A DNA stretch of 64,000 bases from NCBI RefSeq assembly GCF_000227115.2, contig NC_016485.2:124001-188000 (forward strand). The letters are read 5' to 3'. Position numbers and translations under genes: made by a program. Under the pieces are notes generated by a model. The model was not told where the DNA came from and searched no databases. It saw only the letters and a program-made list of their open reading frames with translations. Numbering within the stretch: position 1 is the stretch's first letter; every line of letters starts with the position of its first letter. Origin of the DNA: Naumovozyma dairenensis CBS 421 (Eukaryota; Ascomycota; Saccharomycetes; Saccharomycetales; Saccharomycetaceae). Shown one piece after another: positions 1 through 8,678 of this stretch.

Positions 1-966
1 CCTCTGATAATAAAGGGTTAGTGTATAATGGCTTCTTTTTTTCTAAAATTAATTTGCAAAATATTTTTGGAATAACAAGGTGCACAGGAAAATATATATT
101 TAATTATTTAGTTGCATCACCAGAGCACCCATTCAAGTGGTTAAAGAAGAAAGTAAGGGGGGGTGGTAACTGGTAATAGTTGTTCATAGATTAAGTACAA
201 CTGTTTAACCTCGGAGAATCCGACTAATCTTGAAATCTTTAGGCATTCACCTTGTATGAGTGAAGGAATATATGTAGTCAGGAACAACCCTTCAATTGAA
301 CTGCAGTGTGGAATATATAGATAGACAAAGTAATAAGATAAAAGAAGGTCAGAAGGATTTTCCTTCAATACGAAGATACATAACGGTAAAAACATACAGT
401 GGATCAATGTAAACCTCATTACAGAACCGTTAAGTAACCGGTGAAGACAACAACACCGCTACTCGAGATCACACTGATAACTCTCAGGTAGACGAAAAGA
501 AAGCCTCTGTGGTTTTAATGCCAAATTATCATATCTGTACATTATTTTACACCTGGATATTGTTAATATTTGACGGTGAACAATCAATAAGAAGTAAATT
601 TCCTCTATTAAAATGTTACCAATTTTTTATTTACTTTTCAGTGTAAATTTCCACAAAAAATATTCTTGTATTTTTAAACAAATTATTACACTCTGGGAAG
701 AAAATATAAACAAAAATCCAGAAAACATAGAATAAAAAGGATAATCACGGATAGTTAAGAATAAATAATATGTTTTTATTTTATTGCAGTATGTTTAAGT
801 TCACCATTGACAAAGGTATATAAAAGTACAAACGTGTATGTTTTTTTTTTGTTTAAATGAGAAATCGGAAGATTTCAGATTCCTTTATCTTTAAACTTAG
901 CAAGGAAGGAATATTGTCAACTCTTTTTTTTCTTTTGTTTCACCATTATTATTTTTTATTAAAGTA
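1..966. other. Intergenic, no gene recognised
   Basis: AT-rich non-coding stretch left of the NCE103 stop codon. The only ORF of any size, minus strand 141-419 (92 codons), has no recognisable family, domain or codon bias and looks like chance. No tRNA, LTR or long repeat was seen. If the NCE103-BDP1 block was inverted in place, the next gene beyond the left edge should be a YNL040W-like gene. Confidence 0.6.
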
Positions 967-1707
967 TCATATATTTTTTAAAGTCTTGGTTTCAACAACA
1001 TCAACTAACCCTGAATGAACGTTATAAATCAATCCATAAACTTCCAGTTGATTATTCTTAATACCATTTTGAACAATATCGTAACTAACAATTCTATCGA
1101 ACTGTTTAACCAGATTGATAGTAGACAAATATTTCCCCTTTTCATATTCACCACCTTTGATTATTTTCACTTGTTCTAAATGATCATTATACATATTTTC
1201 CACATCCTCTAGATAATCATATAATGTGGAACAACCTTGTTTCAAAAGAGAATCTCTTTCATTTCGTAAGCAGGTCATTATTCCACCACAATCAGTATGC
1301 CCACAGATAATGATCTTGTTAACTTTCAAACATAATAAAGCATACTCTAAAGTGGATTTAAAAATATTACAATCTGGGAGACAAAGGTTAGCAATGGATC
1401 TCCAAGTAAACACTTCACCGGGCAATACACCTAATATTGATTCATTATAACGAGAATCTGAACAACCAATAAATAATGTGTGAGGTTTTTGTCCCTTACC
1501 ATTATATTCAGGGAATAATAATGGATACGATTTATTCATGTTGTTTACCCATATCGAATTAGAATTTATTATATCTGGTAACTTAGAATCCTTAGATAAT
1601 GTAAAGATGGATGAATCATTGCCATTTTCTCTATGAGTTTCCTCTACTGGATCTTGAAGTCTTGTTCTGTTTGTTTTAAGCTCACTTGTGTTAATTATTG
1701 GTGCCAT
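967..1707 (-). CDS. NCE103: Beta-class carbonic anhydrase
   Basis: Encodes a 246-aa beta-carbonic anhydrase, the zinc enzyme that hydrates CO2 to bicarbonate for carboxylation reactions and allows growth in air-level CO2. The zinc site is visible: the CSDSR segment (first Cys and the Asp-Arg dyad, about residue 82) and HTDCGG (His and Cys, about residue 137). The protein is slightly longer than the roughly 220-aa S. cerevisiae Nce103, through a polar N-terminal extension of low similarity. The start is the first ATG of the frame. It diverges from SGA1 across a 1.4 kb region that holds a perfect TGACGTCA site, the known Cst6 target in NCE103 promoters. In S. cerevisiae the gene lies beside GPI15/IDH1 and YNL035C; here it is inverted with GPI15 and BDP1. 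Confidence 0.95.
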   Translation of the reverse strand: MAPIINTSELKTNRTRLQDPVEETHRENGNDSSIFTLSKDSKLPDIINSNSIWVNNMNKSYPLLFPEYNGKGQKPHTLFIGCSDSRYNESILGVLPGEVFTWRSIANLCLPDCNIFKSTLEYALLCLKVNKIIICGHTDCGGIMTCLRNERDSLLKQGCSTLYDYLEDVENMYNDHLEQVKIIKGGEYEKGKYLSTINLVKQFDRIVSYDIVQNGIKNNQLEVYGLIYNVHSGLVDVVETKTLKNI

Positions 1708-2315
1708 TCTTTTTTGTTGTTTGTAGTATCTTTATTTTTTTGTCTCCTTTCTTGGAAATTTGCGTCGTTATTGGAGCTTTAGTTTTCAGCAAATTATATA
1801 CTATGAAACTTATGAAGTTATATATATATAATGGAGTTCCATTCAAGAATTTTTCAACATAATCGTGACGGCTCATCATCACTATCATTATCACCATTCT
1901 TATTGATAAGAAATACCGACGTACGTACTGTAAACGCTAAAGCTGCAAACACCTATGTTACTCCTCATTGCGATTTCGCTATGACTAGCTTGTTACGTCG
2001 ATAAAGTTAACCCTCTGAACATTCCAAACGAAAACAATCAATCCTTCCACTAAATTAATCAGCCAAATCTGTTGATGTTATTAAAAATTTCGGGATTTCT
2101 TTCTTCACTTGTTTTTAAAGGGAATCCTAAGTTGATGCAAACGTGGTGATGAAAGGACAGGCGGATGACTCGATGATGTATTCTTTACCTCCTGGGCCTC
2201 CATAACGGGACCGCCAGTTCCGGTTTTTGTCTCCGCTCTTGTCCTCCTCTTTCCCGCCTGGTCAATTTTTGCGGGAAGTAAATGGCGGGTTGACATAACT
2301 CCCCCTCTGTCACCT

Positions 2316-2323
2316 TGACGTCA
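2316..2323. promoter_or_regulatory. CRE-type bZIP site (Cst6/Rca1-like)
   Basis: Perfect palindrome TGACGTCA, about 610 bp upstream of the NCE103 start. In S. cerevisiae and Candida glabrata the bZIP factor Cst6/Rca1 induces NCE103 at low CO2 through this sequence. That it works here is inferred. Confidence 0.6.
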
Positions 2324-2872
2324 ACGTGCATAAATGTGGCGTCTTTTTTGGGCGGCCCTCGGGCCTGTGGGCCTCCTCCCAACGTTTGATCTGGTCTGAT
2401 CTGATGCTAATCGTTTGCCATTTGATACGATAACATTTACAAAACGCCTAAAATACTGGTCGCTATCATCGTTGGCTCTGCTCCTCACACCGGACTTCAA
2501 TATCCGCGAATAATTCCTGAAATCAGCAAGTTTTACAATTGGACATTCTAAAATTACGTCAAAAAACATGGAATCTTTATTTAATGGGAGGATTTGTTTC
2601 CAACGATACCTTTAAGTTGCCTCTATATTACGTACCTACACACGTTACCACCGACCTTCGTTAAGTCATAAAAAATTTCACATCCGTCGGATATTAAAAG
2701 ATGGACAGAACTTGGGGAAATAAAATAGTGTGACGTATGAGTTTCTAATTCACGGTTATATGTCACGTGATAACCTAAGCCCCCCCCCCCCGCGGCGCGG
2801 TCCCCTGGCTGGTCGCTAGTTTTGGAAGGGAAAAACGACCCGTCAGTTGTGGGAGGATGGCTGACAGGGGAA

Positions 2873-2885
2873 AGTGTCACAAAAA
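2873..2885 (+). promoter_or_regulatory. Middle sporulation element (Ndt80/Sum1 type)
   Basis: AGTGTCACAAAAA matches both the Ndt80 consensus GNCRCAAAW and the longer Sum1-binding form. It lies about 207 bp upstream of the SGA1 ATG. SGA1 is a sporulation-induced gene in S. cerevisiae, so this fits conserved meiotic control. Confidence 0.65.
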
Positions 2886-3091
2886 AGGTTCCAAAGACAA
2901 AAAGAAATAGAAGATAAGAAGGAAATACATTAATATAAAAGAGATTACAGGTGATATAATAATGCTAACTTCTTTTAATTACTTGTAATATCTTTTTCAG
3001 TTTTGAATTTAGCTAATTTTTTTCAATCGACAAGAGAAACCCAAACACATCGAGAATCACGTTATCTTCATTAAGATAAACTTGTGAAGAA

Positions 3092-5050
3092 ATGTTCCCT
3101 CCTAGGATAATGGATAATTTTTCATATAGAAGATATGAAACCAATGTAACTCATCGATACCCAACTAATACACTATTACCTTCAACAAGATCATTAAGAC
3201 GCAAGGCATTCATGACATTTTTCTCCCTTTCATTATTATTTTTCCTTCTTTATCTAAAACTTTCTAATGTTGATCAAGAACATAACCATCAGATTGATGA
3301 AAGTTTTCAACAAAAGAAGACAAATAATATAACAATTTATGATTTCTATAAAAAACCTGATTTAACTACTACCATTTCAACGAACCAAAAAGAATTTTAT
3401 AAAAGAATTAATTTGAGACCAACTTCACCTTATTCAATCCCCAAAGAAAATTTCTCATTATGGATTAATGAACAAAGTCAATTATCATTCGAAAGAATAT
3501 TATTGAATATTGCGGATGAAAATCATAACGATTTAATGTCTAAATTTAATGTAACTGAAGGCGTAATAATTGCATCTCCATCTAAATCAAAACCTGATTA
3601 TTTTTATCAATGGATTAGAGATGGTTCAATTTGTATGAATTCCTTATCTTCAAATCTATTAATAATGTCATCACATGACGTTCATCAAAAAGAGAAAGTA
3701 GGAATAAACAAAACGTTATCAACAACAATATTGAAATATCTAAATAATTCCTATAATTTACAAAGATTAGATAATCCCTCAGGTAAGAGTATTACTATTA
3801 ATAAAGATTCATTGACAGGATTAGGTGAGCCAAAATGGTATGCAAATAATACAGCATTTAATCTTCATTGGGGTAGACCACAAAATGATGGACCTGCATT
3901 GAGAACAATAACAGTCTTAAACCTTTTAAATCATTTAGCATCAAATAATTTGAAATTTGAAGATTTAATCAAAGTATCATTTTCATCATCATCAGATAAT
4001 AGCAATAATAATAACAATAACAATAATAATAACAATAATAATAATAAATTACCCTTCGTTAATGATTTAGAGGTTTTCCAAAAAATAGTCTTTTGGGATT
4101 TAAAATTTATTTGCTTACATTGGAATGATGAAACTTATGACCTTTGGGAAGAAATTTATGGTAAACATTTCTTTACAACAATTGTTCAATTATCGGCAGT
4201 GAAAAAGGGACTAGAATTCATTAGAAAACAAAATAATATGGATGAATATTCCCAATTTGAAGATTTATTACAAGAAACTTATGATAAAATGTTAAATTTT
4301 ATCCTGTCACAAGATTACTTTATAAATTCAAATAAAAATCATATAGTGGAAAGTCCCAATTTTTTAGATTCAAGATCAGGATTAGATATTGCTGTCATAT
4401 TAGGTTCATTGTATTCTCATCATAACTCTTTGAATGATCCTGAAGATAATCCAATTTCAATGTCTTCATTACCATTTGATATTGATGATTCTGGTATTTT
4501 AAATACATTATTTGGATTAGTCAGATCAATGTCTATGATTTATCCAATTAATCATCAAAGAGTAAATTTGAAAATAGGTGTTGCCCTGGGGAGATACCCT
4601 GAAGATGTTTATGATGGTGTTGGATTTTCTGAAGGTAATCCATGGTTCTTAGCTACATCAGGTGCAGCTGAATTATTGTATAAATTAATTTGGAAAAATT
4701 ATAAATTTGAAAAAGATTTAATGATACCATTAAATAGTTGGGATTCTCAATTTTGGACATTAATATTCGATGGATTTAATGATATTGAACACGATGGTAA
4801 AACTTATCAATTAGTTATTCCATATAAATCTCCAGCATTTGAACAAACAATGACTTTACTATTTGATTTGGCAGAATCATTCTTAGATAAATTAAGAGAA
4901 CATGTTAGTGATCATGGTGATATGAGTGAACAATTCAATAAATTTTCAGGTTATTTACAAGGAGCTGATCATTTAACTTGGTCATATAGTTCATTTTGGA
5001 ATTGTTATCAAATAAGGTTAAAAGCAATGAAATTTTTAAATTATATATAG
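3092..5050 (+). CDS. SGA1: Glucoamylase, GH15 family, membrane-anchored
   Basis: Encodes a 652-aa glucan 1,4-alpha-glucosidase that releases glucose from glycogen or starch-like glucans; its S. cerevisiae relative degrades glycogen during sporulation. GH15 landmarks are clear: a PDYFYQWIRDGS block near residue 170, WGRPQNDGPALRT near 262, LWEE (general-acid Glu) near 352, GRYPEDVYDGVGFSEGNPW near 505 and SEQFNKFSGY (catalytic base) near 610. The protein is about 100 aa longer than S. cerevisiae Sga1 (549 aa). It has a basic N-terminus followed by one hydrophobic helix (about residues 40-57), which looks like a type II signal anchor, and a 14-Asn tract near residue 310 inside the catalytic domain. 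It occupies the place held by IDH1 between GPI15 and NCE103 in S. cerevisiae. Confidence 0.93.
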   Translation: MFPPRIMDNFSYRRYETNVTHRYPTNTLLPSTRSLRRKAFMTFFSLSLLFFLLYLKLSNVDQEHNHQIDESFQQKKTNNITIYDFYKKPDLTTTISTNQKEFYKRINLRPTSPYSIPKENFSLWINEQSQLSFERILLNIADENHNDLMSKFNVTEGVIIASPSKSKPDYFYQWIRDGSICMNSLSSNLLIMSSHDVHQKEKVGINKTLSTTILKYLNNSYNLQRLDNPSGKSITINKDSLTGLGEPKWYANNTAFNLHWGRPQNDGPALRTITVLNLLNHLASNNLKFEDLIKVSFSSSSDNSNNNNNNNNNNNNNNKLPFVNDLEVFQKIVFWDLKFICLHWNDETYDLWEEIYGKHFFTTIVQLSAVKKGLEFIRKQNNMDEYSQFEDLLQETYDKMLNFILSQDYFINSNKNHIVESPNFLDSRSGLDIAVILGSLYSHHNSLNDPEDNPISMSSLPFDIDDSGILNTLFGLVRSMSMIYPINHQRVNLKIGVALGRYPEDVYDGVGFSEGNPWFLATSGAAELLYKLIWKNYKFEKDLMIPLNSWDSQFWTLIFDGFNDIEHDGKTYQLVIPYKSPAFEQTMTLLFDLAESFLDKLREHVSDHGDMSEQFNKFSGYLQGADHLTWSYSSFWNCYQIRLKAMKFLNYI

Positions 5051-5756
5051 TTTAAAGAGAAAAGGATAAAATATTATTCTTTTTTTTCCATCATAGATTA
5101 TACATTTTTGTTTTTCATTTTTTAGTATATTATATATTACATATTCTAGATTTGTATTTCATATTATGCATAGTTATTGATAAACACCCACATTTATAAA
5201 TTTAATGGGCTTAATTCTTTTATATCTTACTTTGGCTTGAAGGCGTACTTTCATTTCTGTCTTTAAACTCTATGGTATGGATCTACATTTCATAAATATT
5301 TATTTAGGAATGCAGACAAATAAGGTTAATGGTATATGGTTTTCAGATTTGTTTTTTTCGGTTCGATACAAGGAAACTGTAAGAAATTGTTCCAGTTTCC
5401 ACATCTTAATAATTACCATTATCACATTAGTTGCATGAGATATCCTTCGTTTAGCAATTTTAATGGGTTAGATCTTGTTTTTTAACTTCCTTACAGCATA
5501 TAGCCAAAATTCGTACGAATACACATAAATAGATGCCCATGCATAGTAACGATATCGCAAAGGGTCTTTATGAGAAGATGTCATTTTTGCTTTTTAATAA
5601 GACGTGCTAGAAATTAGCAGTTCAACGAATTCTTCATGACAGAAAAAAGACGGAAGTTCAAGACATATTGAAAGCAGTATATTCTTTTTGAGATACAGTA
5701 ATAAACAAATATTCACATAGATTCCTGTTATATTGTTTGTACTTTTTTACATCGAG
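5051..5756. other. Convergent intergenic region, no gene seen
   Basis: About 700 bp between the 3' ends of SGA1 and GPI15. T-rich 3' flank follows SGA1, and no ORF, tRNA or recognisable relic was seen, including no trace of IDH1, the gene present at this position in S. cerevisiae. Confidence 0.6.
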
Positions 5757-6347
5757 TTACTTCTCGAAAGGTTTTTTATTCATATATAGACAATCTCTGG
5801 ATTTATTATATATTTCAATTTGATCATCTAACTTGATTTTTGTTGAATCAAATAGCAATTTCAATTCCTTATAGTCTTTAATTAAAACTGCCATATAGAA
5901 TATAACTTGTGAACCGGGGTAAAATCCTTCATTAATTATGATATCAATTATTTTATCATTAGGAAAAAATTCGTTTTGACAGCATAATTGTTCATTATAT
6001 TTCATTGGTAAGAATAGATAACCATCAATTTTAGAAATTTGTATTCCATTATCTTTTAATACAGTGAATGATTCAATTCTTGGATTTTTAAAATATGATA
6101 ATATCATAACGAGTATCACTATTATTATCAAACTTTCTTGCATGATTGTCAAATCGAAGCGCTTTATCAATTTCAAATATAATAGGAATGTAATAATAAT
6201 ACATGAAATGATCCTTGCTATCCTTTGAATACTAAATGATCGAGGTATCACTGTGAATTTAATATAATCATTATTTTCATTTTGTTCGATGAGCTCTATA
6301 TAATTTTTTCTAACTCTTTTCGTTATATACAATCCATTTGTATCCAT
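5757..6347 (-). CDS. GPI15: GPI-GlcNAc transferase subunit, PIG-H family
   Basis: Encodes a 196-aa PIG-H homologue, a subunit of the ER complex that adds GlcNAc to phosphatidylinositol, the first step of GPI-anchor synthesis. Two close hydrophobic segments (about residues 40-60 and 68-86) form the membrane hairpin typical of PIG-H. The conserved PIG-H core follows, with FFPNDKIIDIIINEGF near residue 126. S. cerevisiae Gpi15 is 229 aa, so this copy is somewhat short. Identification is helped by its neighbours BDP1 and NCE103. The first ATG is used; I saw no splice signals upstream. Confidence 0.85.
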   Translation of the reverse strand: MDTNGLYITKRVRKNYIELIEQNENNDYIKFTVIPRSFSIQRIARIISCIIITFLLYLKLIKRFDLTIMQESLIIIVILVMILSYFKNPRIESFTVLKDNGIQISKIDGYLFLPMKYNEQLCCQNEFFPNDKIIDIIINEGFYPGSQVIFYMAVLIKDYKELKLLFDSTKIKLDDQIEIYNKSRDCLYMNKKPFEK

Positions 6348-6876
6348 TGTAGCACTAGCATAAGGTTATTAATTGAAACCAACGACGGTAATTAGCGGTA
6401 CCTATATGTATATATGTTGCATATATGTCTTCCTCATCTGCATTCTAAATGGGCCAACAAATACAATATATAATTAATTTTGTCAGTTTTTTCACATTTG
6501 GCCGCAAACGTTTTGTTTGTCGTTTTTTTGCAAGAAAACGAACGACAATCAAGAAGAAGTTGTAAACTAGTCAATGGAATTCTACAACTCACAAGACAAC
6601 ATTTTAAGTAGAGAGGTAGTGTCACCATCAACTACACGATTCAAGTGAGAGTGCTTGTCGGAGGTGAGACTTTCGATGAGCACCAACTGAATCACCTTGT
6701 TGGGGGTCTGGAGTTGAAATGAGCACGAGAGTGGTTTCACCGCAGTGGCGTTAATGTAAATGCCAGTGACCATTACAAGATTCTACTACTTAAGATAATT
6801 TTTCCACTGGTAGTACTAAGAAACTGAGCTTTCAATTATATGTTGCTTTAACTTTATGCATGATCTAAACTTTTGA
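6348..6876. other. Intergenic flank, possibly 3' Ty remnant
   Basis: Lies between the GPI15 start and the integrase relic. A minus-strand ORF of 63 codons at 6582-6773 sits where a Ty1 RNase H end would be, but the resemblance is weak. No reverse transcriptase motif and no copy of the 9635-9830 sequence (the expected 3' LTR) was found here. Confidence 0.35.
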
Positions 6877-8349
6877 CTAGGCATGCCAGATGTCAACATC
6901 AATAATATGTTCACTGGGTTGTGAAAAATCGGCAGGATTATCGGAACCAGCAGGAATAACAGAAGTTACTGTAGGAGAGATATCAGATACTGGGACATCT
7001 TCAACGGCGGCTTTTTGCAAATCAGTATCAGCGTCAGTGACGTGGTAACTTTCCAATAAGTTATCGAAGACAGAATGGGTAGAGGATTCGGATAAAGAGG
7101 TAGAGTCGTGAACAACAATAACATAGTTAGAAGTATCGATGACCTTACGTAAAGCTGGGACAAAGATTAAATAACCATGCGATTCCTTTGATGGAGTCAA
7201 CGCAAATCCAGTTATACCGCGAGATTTTAACTTGGATGTTTGAGTATAATCATGAATCATAACTTCTTGACCGAAAGGTAGAATAGTTCTAGCATCCAAA
7301 CCAGCAAGACCAGCCTTAGCACGAGCAGATGAGTTTGTAGATGAGTTAATGAAAGCATTTCTCCTTAAAGTAGCAAAGTCAACAGCATAAAACCATAAAC
7401 TGGCAGGTAGATTACTAGAAGATAACAAAGTTCTGCAATCATTTAGGAAAGTTAAATTAGCACGTTCAGCAATACCATTGGAAGACGAGTCGCCGACAGT
7501 AGTGTAGATAGGGATAATACCCTTATCTTTGAAGTAGTCACGGACCATGGTACTTGTATATTCAGAACCACGATCCATGTGGAACGTGAGCACCCTTACC
7601 TTAAATTGAGTTTTGATATAATTGACCAATTGTTGAAATATCGGTAAGATATGATCAGCATCTTTCTTTTTCAACGGGAATACCCAACGAAACCTTGTAT
7701 TCTCATCTGTGAATGAGATAAAATATTTTGGTGAAGTAATATCAACACCGGACACCGGACCAAACAAATCAGTATGAATATAGCTCATAGGACTTTTGAT
7801 ATTCAAACGGGAACCAACAATGTGTTTATGTTTGGTAAGTTTACCAGTTAAACAGTCTTTACATTGGAATTTATCAATACCAGACCAGTCAACGTCATTT
7901 ATGCGAATAGTGGTTATCGATTTGCTTTCAATAGATTTCTTAATATCACGTACGTTAATATGGCCGAAGAGTCTGTGGATTAAAGTTAAGGAAAATTTCT
8001 GAGAAAGCACATGGACTGGAGACTTGTGTTTTGGTAATTTACCGAAGGAAAGAGTAACACAGCGATATTTACCAATCTTTGTAACAGGAGCAAGAACTTC
8101 ATCACTATCCAGTCTCACCAAAGCCTTACGACGATTGTCAACAATGATACCAACATCTTCGAGAGCATCAGTGCTAATGAGGTTTAGATTGACATGGGGC
8201 GAAGATATCGCATAGAGAGAATGAGAAGTGTTGTTGAGCCAATGGAACGTTAAATTACCCGATGCAGCAACTGTAATTTCTTCGTTAAATGATCCAGAGA
8301 ACTTTTGTTTCATTAAAAGGAACTCCTGCAACCTCTCATCCATCAACAA
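6877..8349 (-). pseudogene. Ty1-like integrase fragment
   Basis: The open frame covers about 490 codons of a copia-type Pol. The zinc-binding HHCC domain is present (His pair in IHRLFGHINV, Cys pair in CKDC). The catalytic core keeps D in SFTDEN, D in HMDRGSEY and E in GIAERAN with 35 residues between the last two, so the DD35E triad is intact. A GKPTKHRHIKGSR-like block (here TGKLTKHKHIVGSR) and the AGLAGLD block are close to Ty1. The frame has no ATG at its upstream end, because it joins an inverted segment near 8300-8349. It stops at 6877, before the reverse transcriptase domain. Classed as a pseudogene. Confidence 0.85.
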
Positions 8350-8678
8350 AATCTACTCCATCTCCATCCTCTCGAATGGAATCACAGCCCAAAAAGTGTG
8401 AATTCTGCGACAAGTCTGGCCACACGGCCAAAAGATGTCCCAAAATTCAAGATCTAAAAACTGCTGCTGAAGCTAATTCCACTGTTTCTACACGTTCAAA
8501 ATCCACCAAAAAATCTGGTAATAAGCGTAACCATGTCCACCACCTTAACTCCACGGTACCGGCCGATGAACTGCAGTGTCTTCGGCGAGCTCCATCATCA
8601 AATGAATTGAACATCGACAACTTCTTTGTTCTAAACTCTGCTGCTGAGATATCTGTAATTAACGAGCAAGTCTTCTAA
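8289..8678 (+). pseudogene. Inverted Gag C-terminus and protease segment
   Basis: On the plus strand, opposite to the rest of the element, this 129-codon frame encodes a CX2CX4HX4C zinc knuckle (CEFCDKSGHTAKRC, about residues 37-50), a basic Ser/Thr-rich linker, and FFVLNSAAEISVI, which aligns with the retroviral-type protease active site (usually LDSGA). It is exactly the part missing between the Gag and integrase frames, so it was inverted in place. The true breakpoints probably lie inside the reported limits, since the ends overlap antisense Gag and integrase. The catalytic Asp of the protease is Asn here and the Gly is Ala. Confidence 0.75.

Larger units (their letters stand above)
1708..3091. 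promoter_or_regulatory. Divergent NCE103/SGA1 promoter region, GC-rich
   Basis: This 1.4 kb non-coding stretch has GC-rich patches (about 2160-2400 and 2776-2830) unlike the AT-rich surroundings, including a run of 12 C at 2780-2791. Recognisable sites are a bZIP palindrome TGACGTCA (2316-2323), an E-box TCACGTGA (2763-2770), three STRE-type CCCCT/AGGGG sites (2302-2306, 2802-2806, 2866-2870) and a middle-sporulation element (2873-2885). Small minus-strand ORFs at 2105-2880 follow the GC-rich patches and resemble no protein. Confidence 0.7.

Noticed and set aside
141..419. 92-codon minus-strand ORF at the left edge
   Set aside because: No recognisable domain, rare codons and no context; length is expected by chance in AT-rich DNA.
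2763..2770. TCACGTGA as a centromere CDEI
   Set aside because: No AT-rich CDEII of about 80 bp and no TTCCGAA-type CDEIII beside it.
2105..2880. Several overlapping minus-strand ORFs in the NCE103/SGA1 interval
   Set aside because: They reflect the scarcity of stop codons in GC-rich DNA and resemble no protein family.
2735..3000. Possible 5'-UTR intron of SGA1 (GTATGA ... TGCTAAC ... CAG)
   Set aside because: Both splice signals are non-consensus and the sporulation element lies inside the interval, so transcription probably starts downstream.
6454..6459. CCAACA as the left terminus of a Ty LTR
   Set aside because: No matching sequence repeated near 9635-9968, and an LTR of normal length would overlap GPI15.
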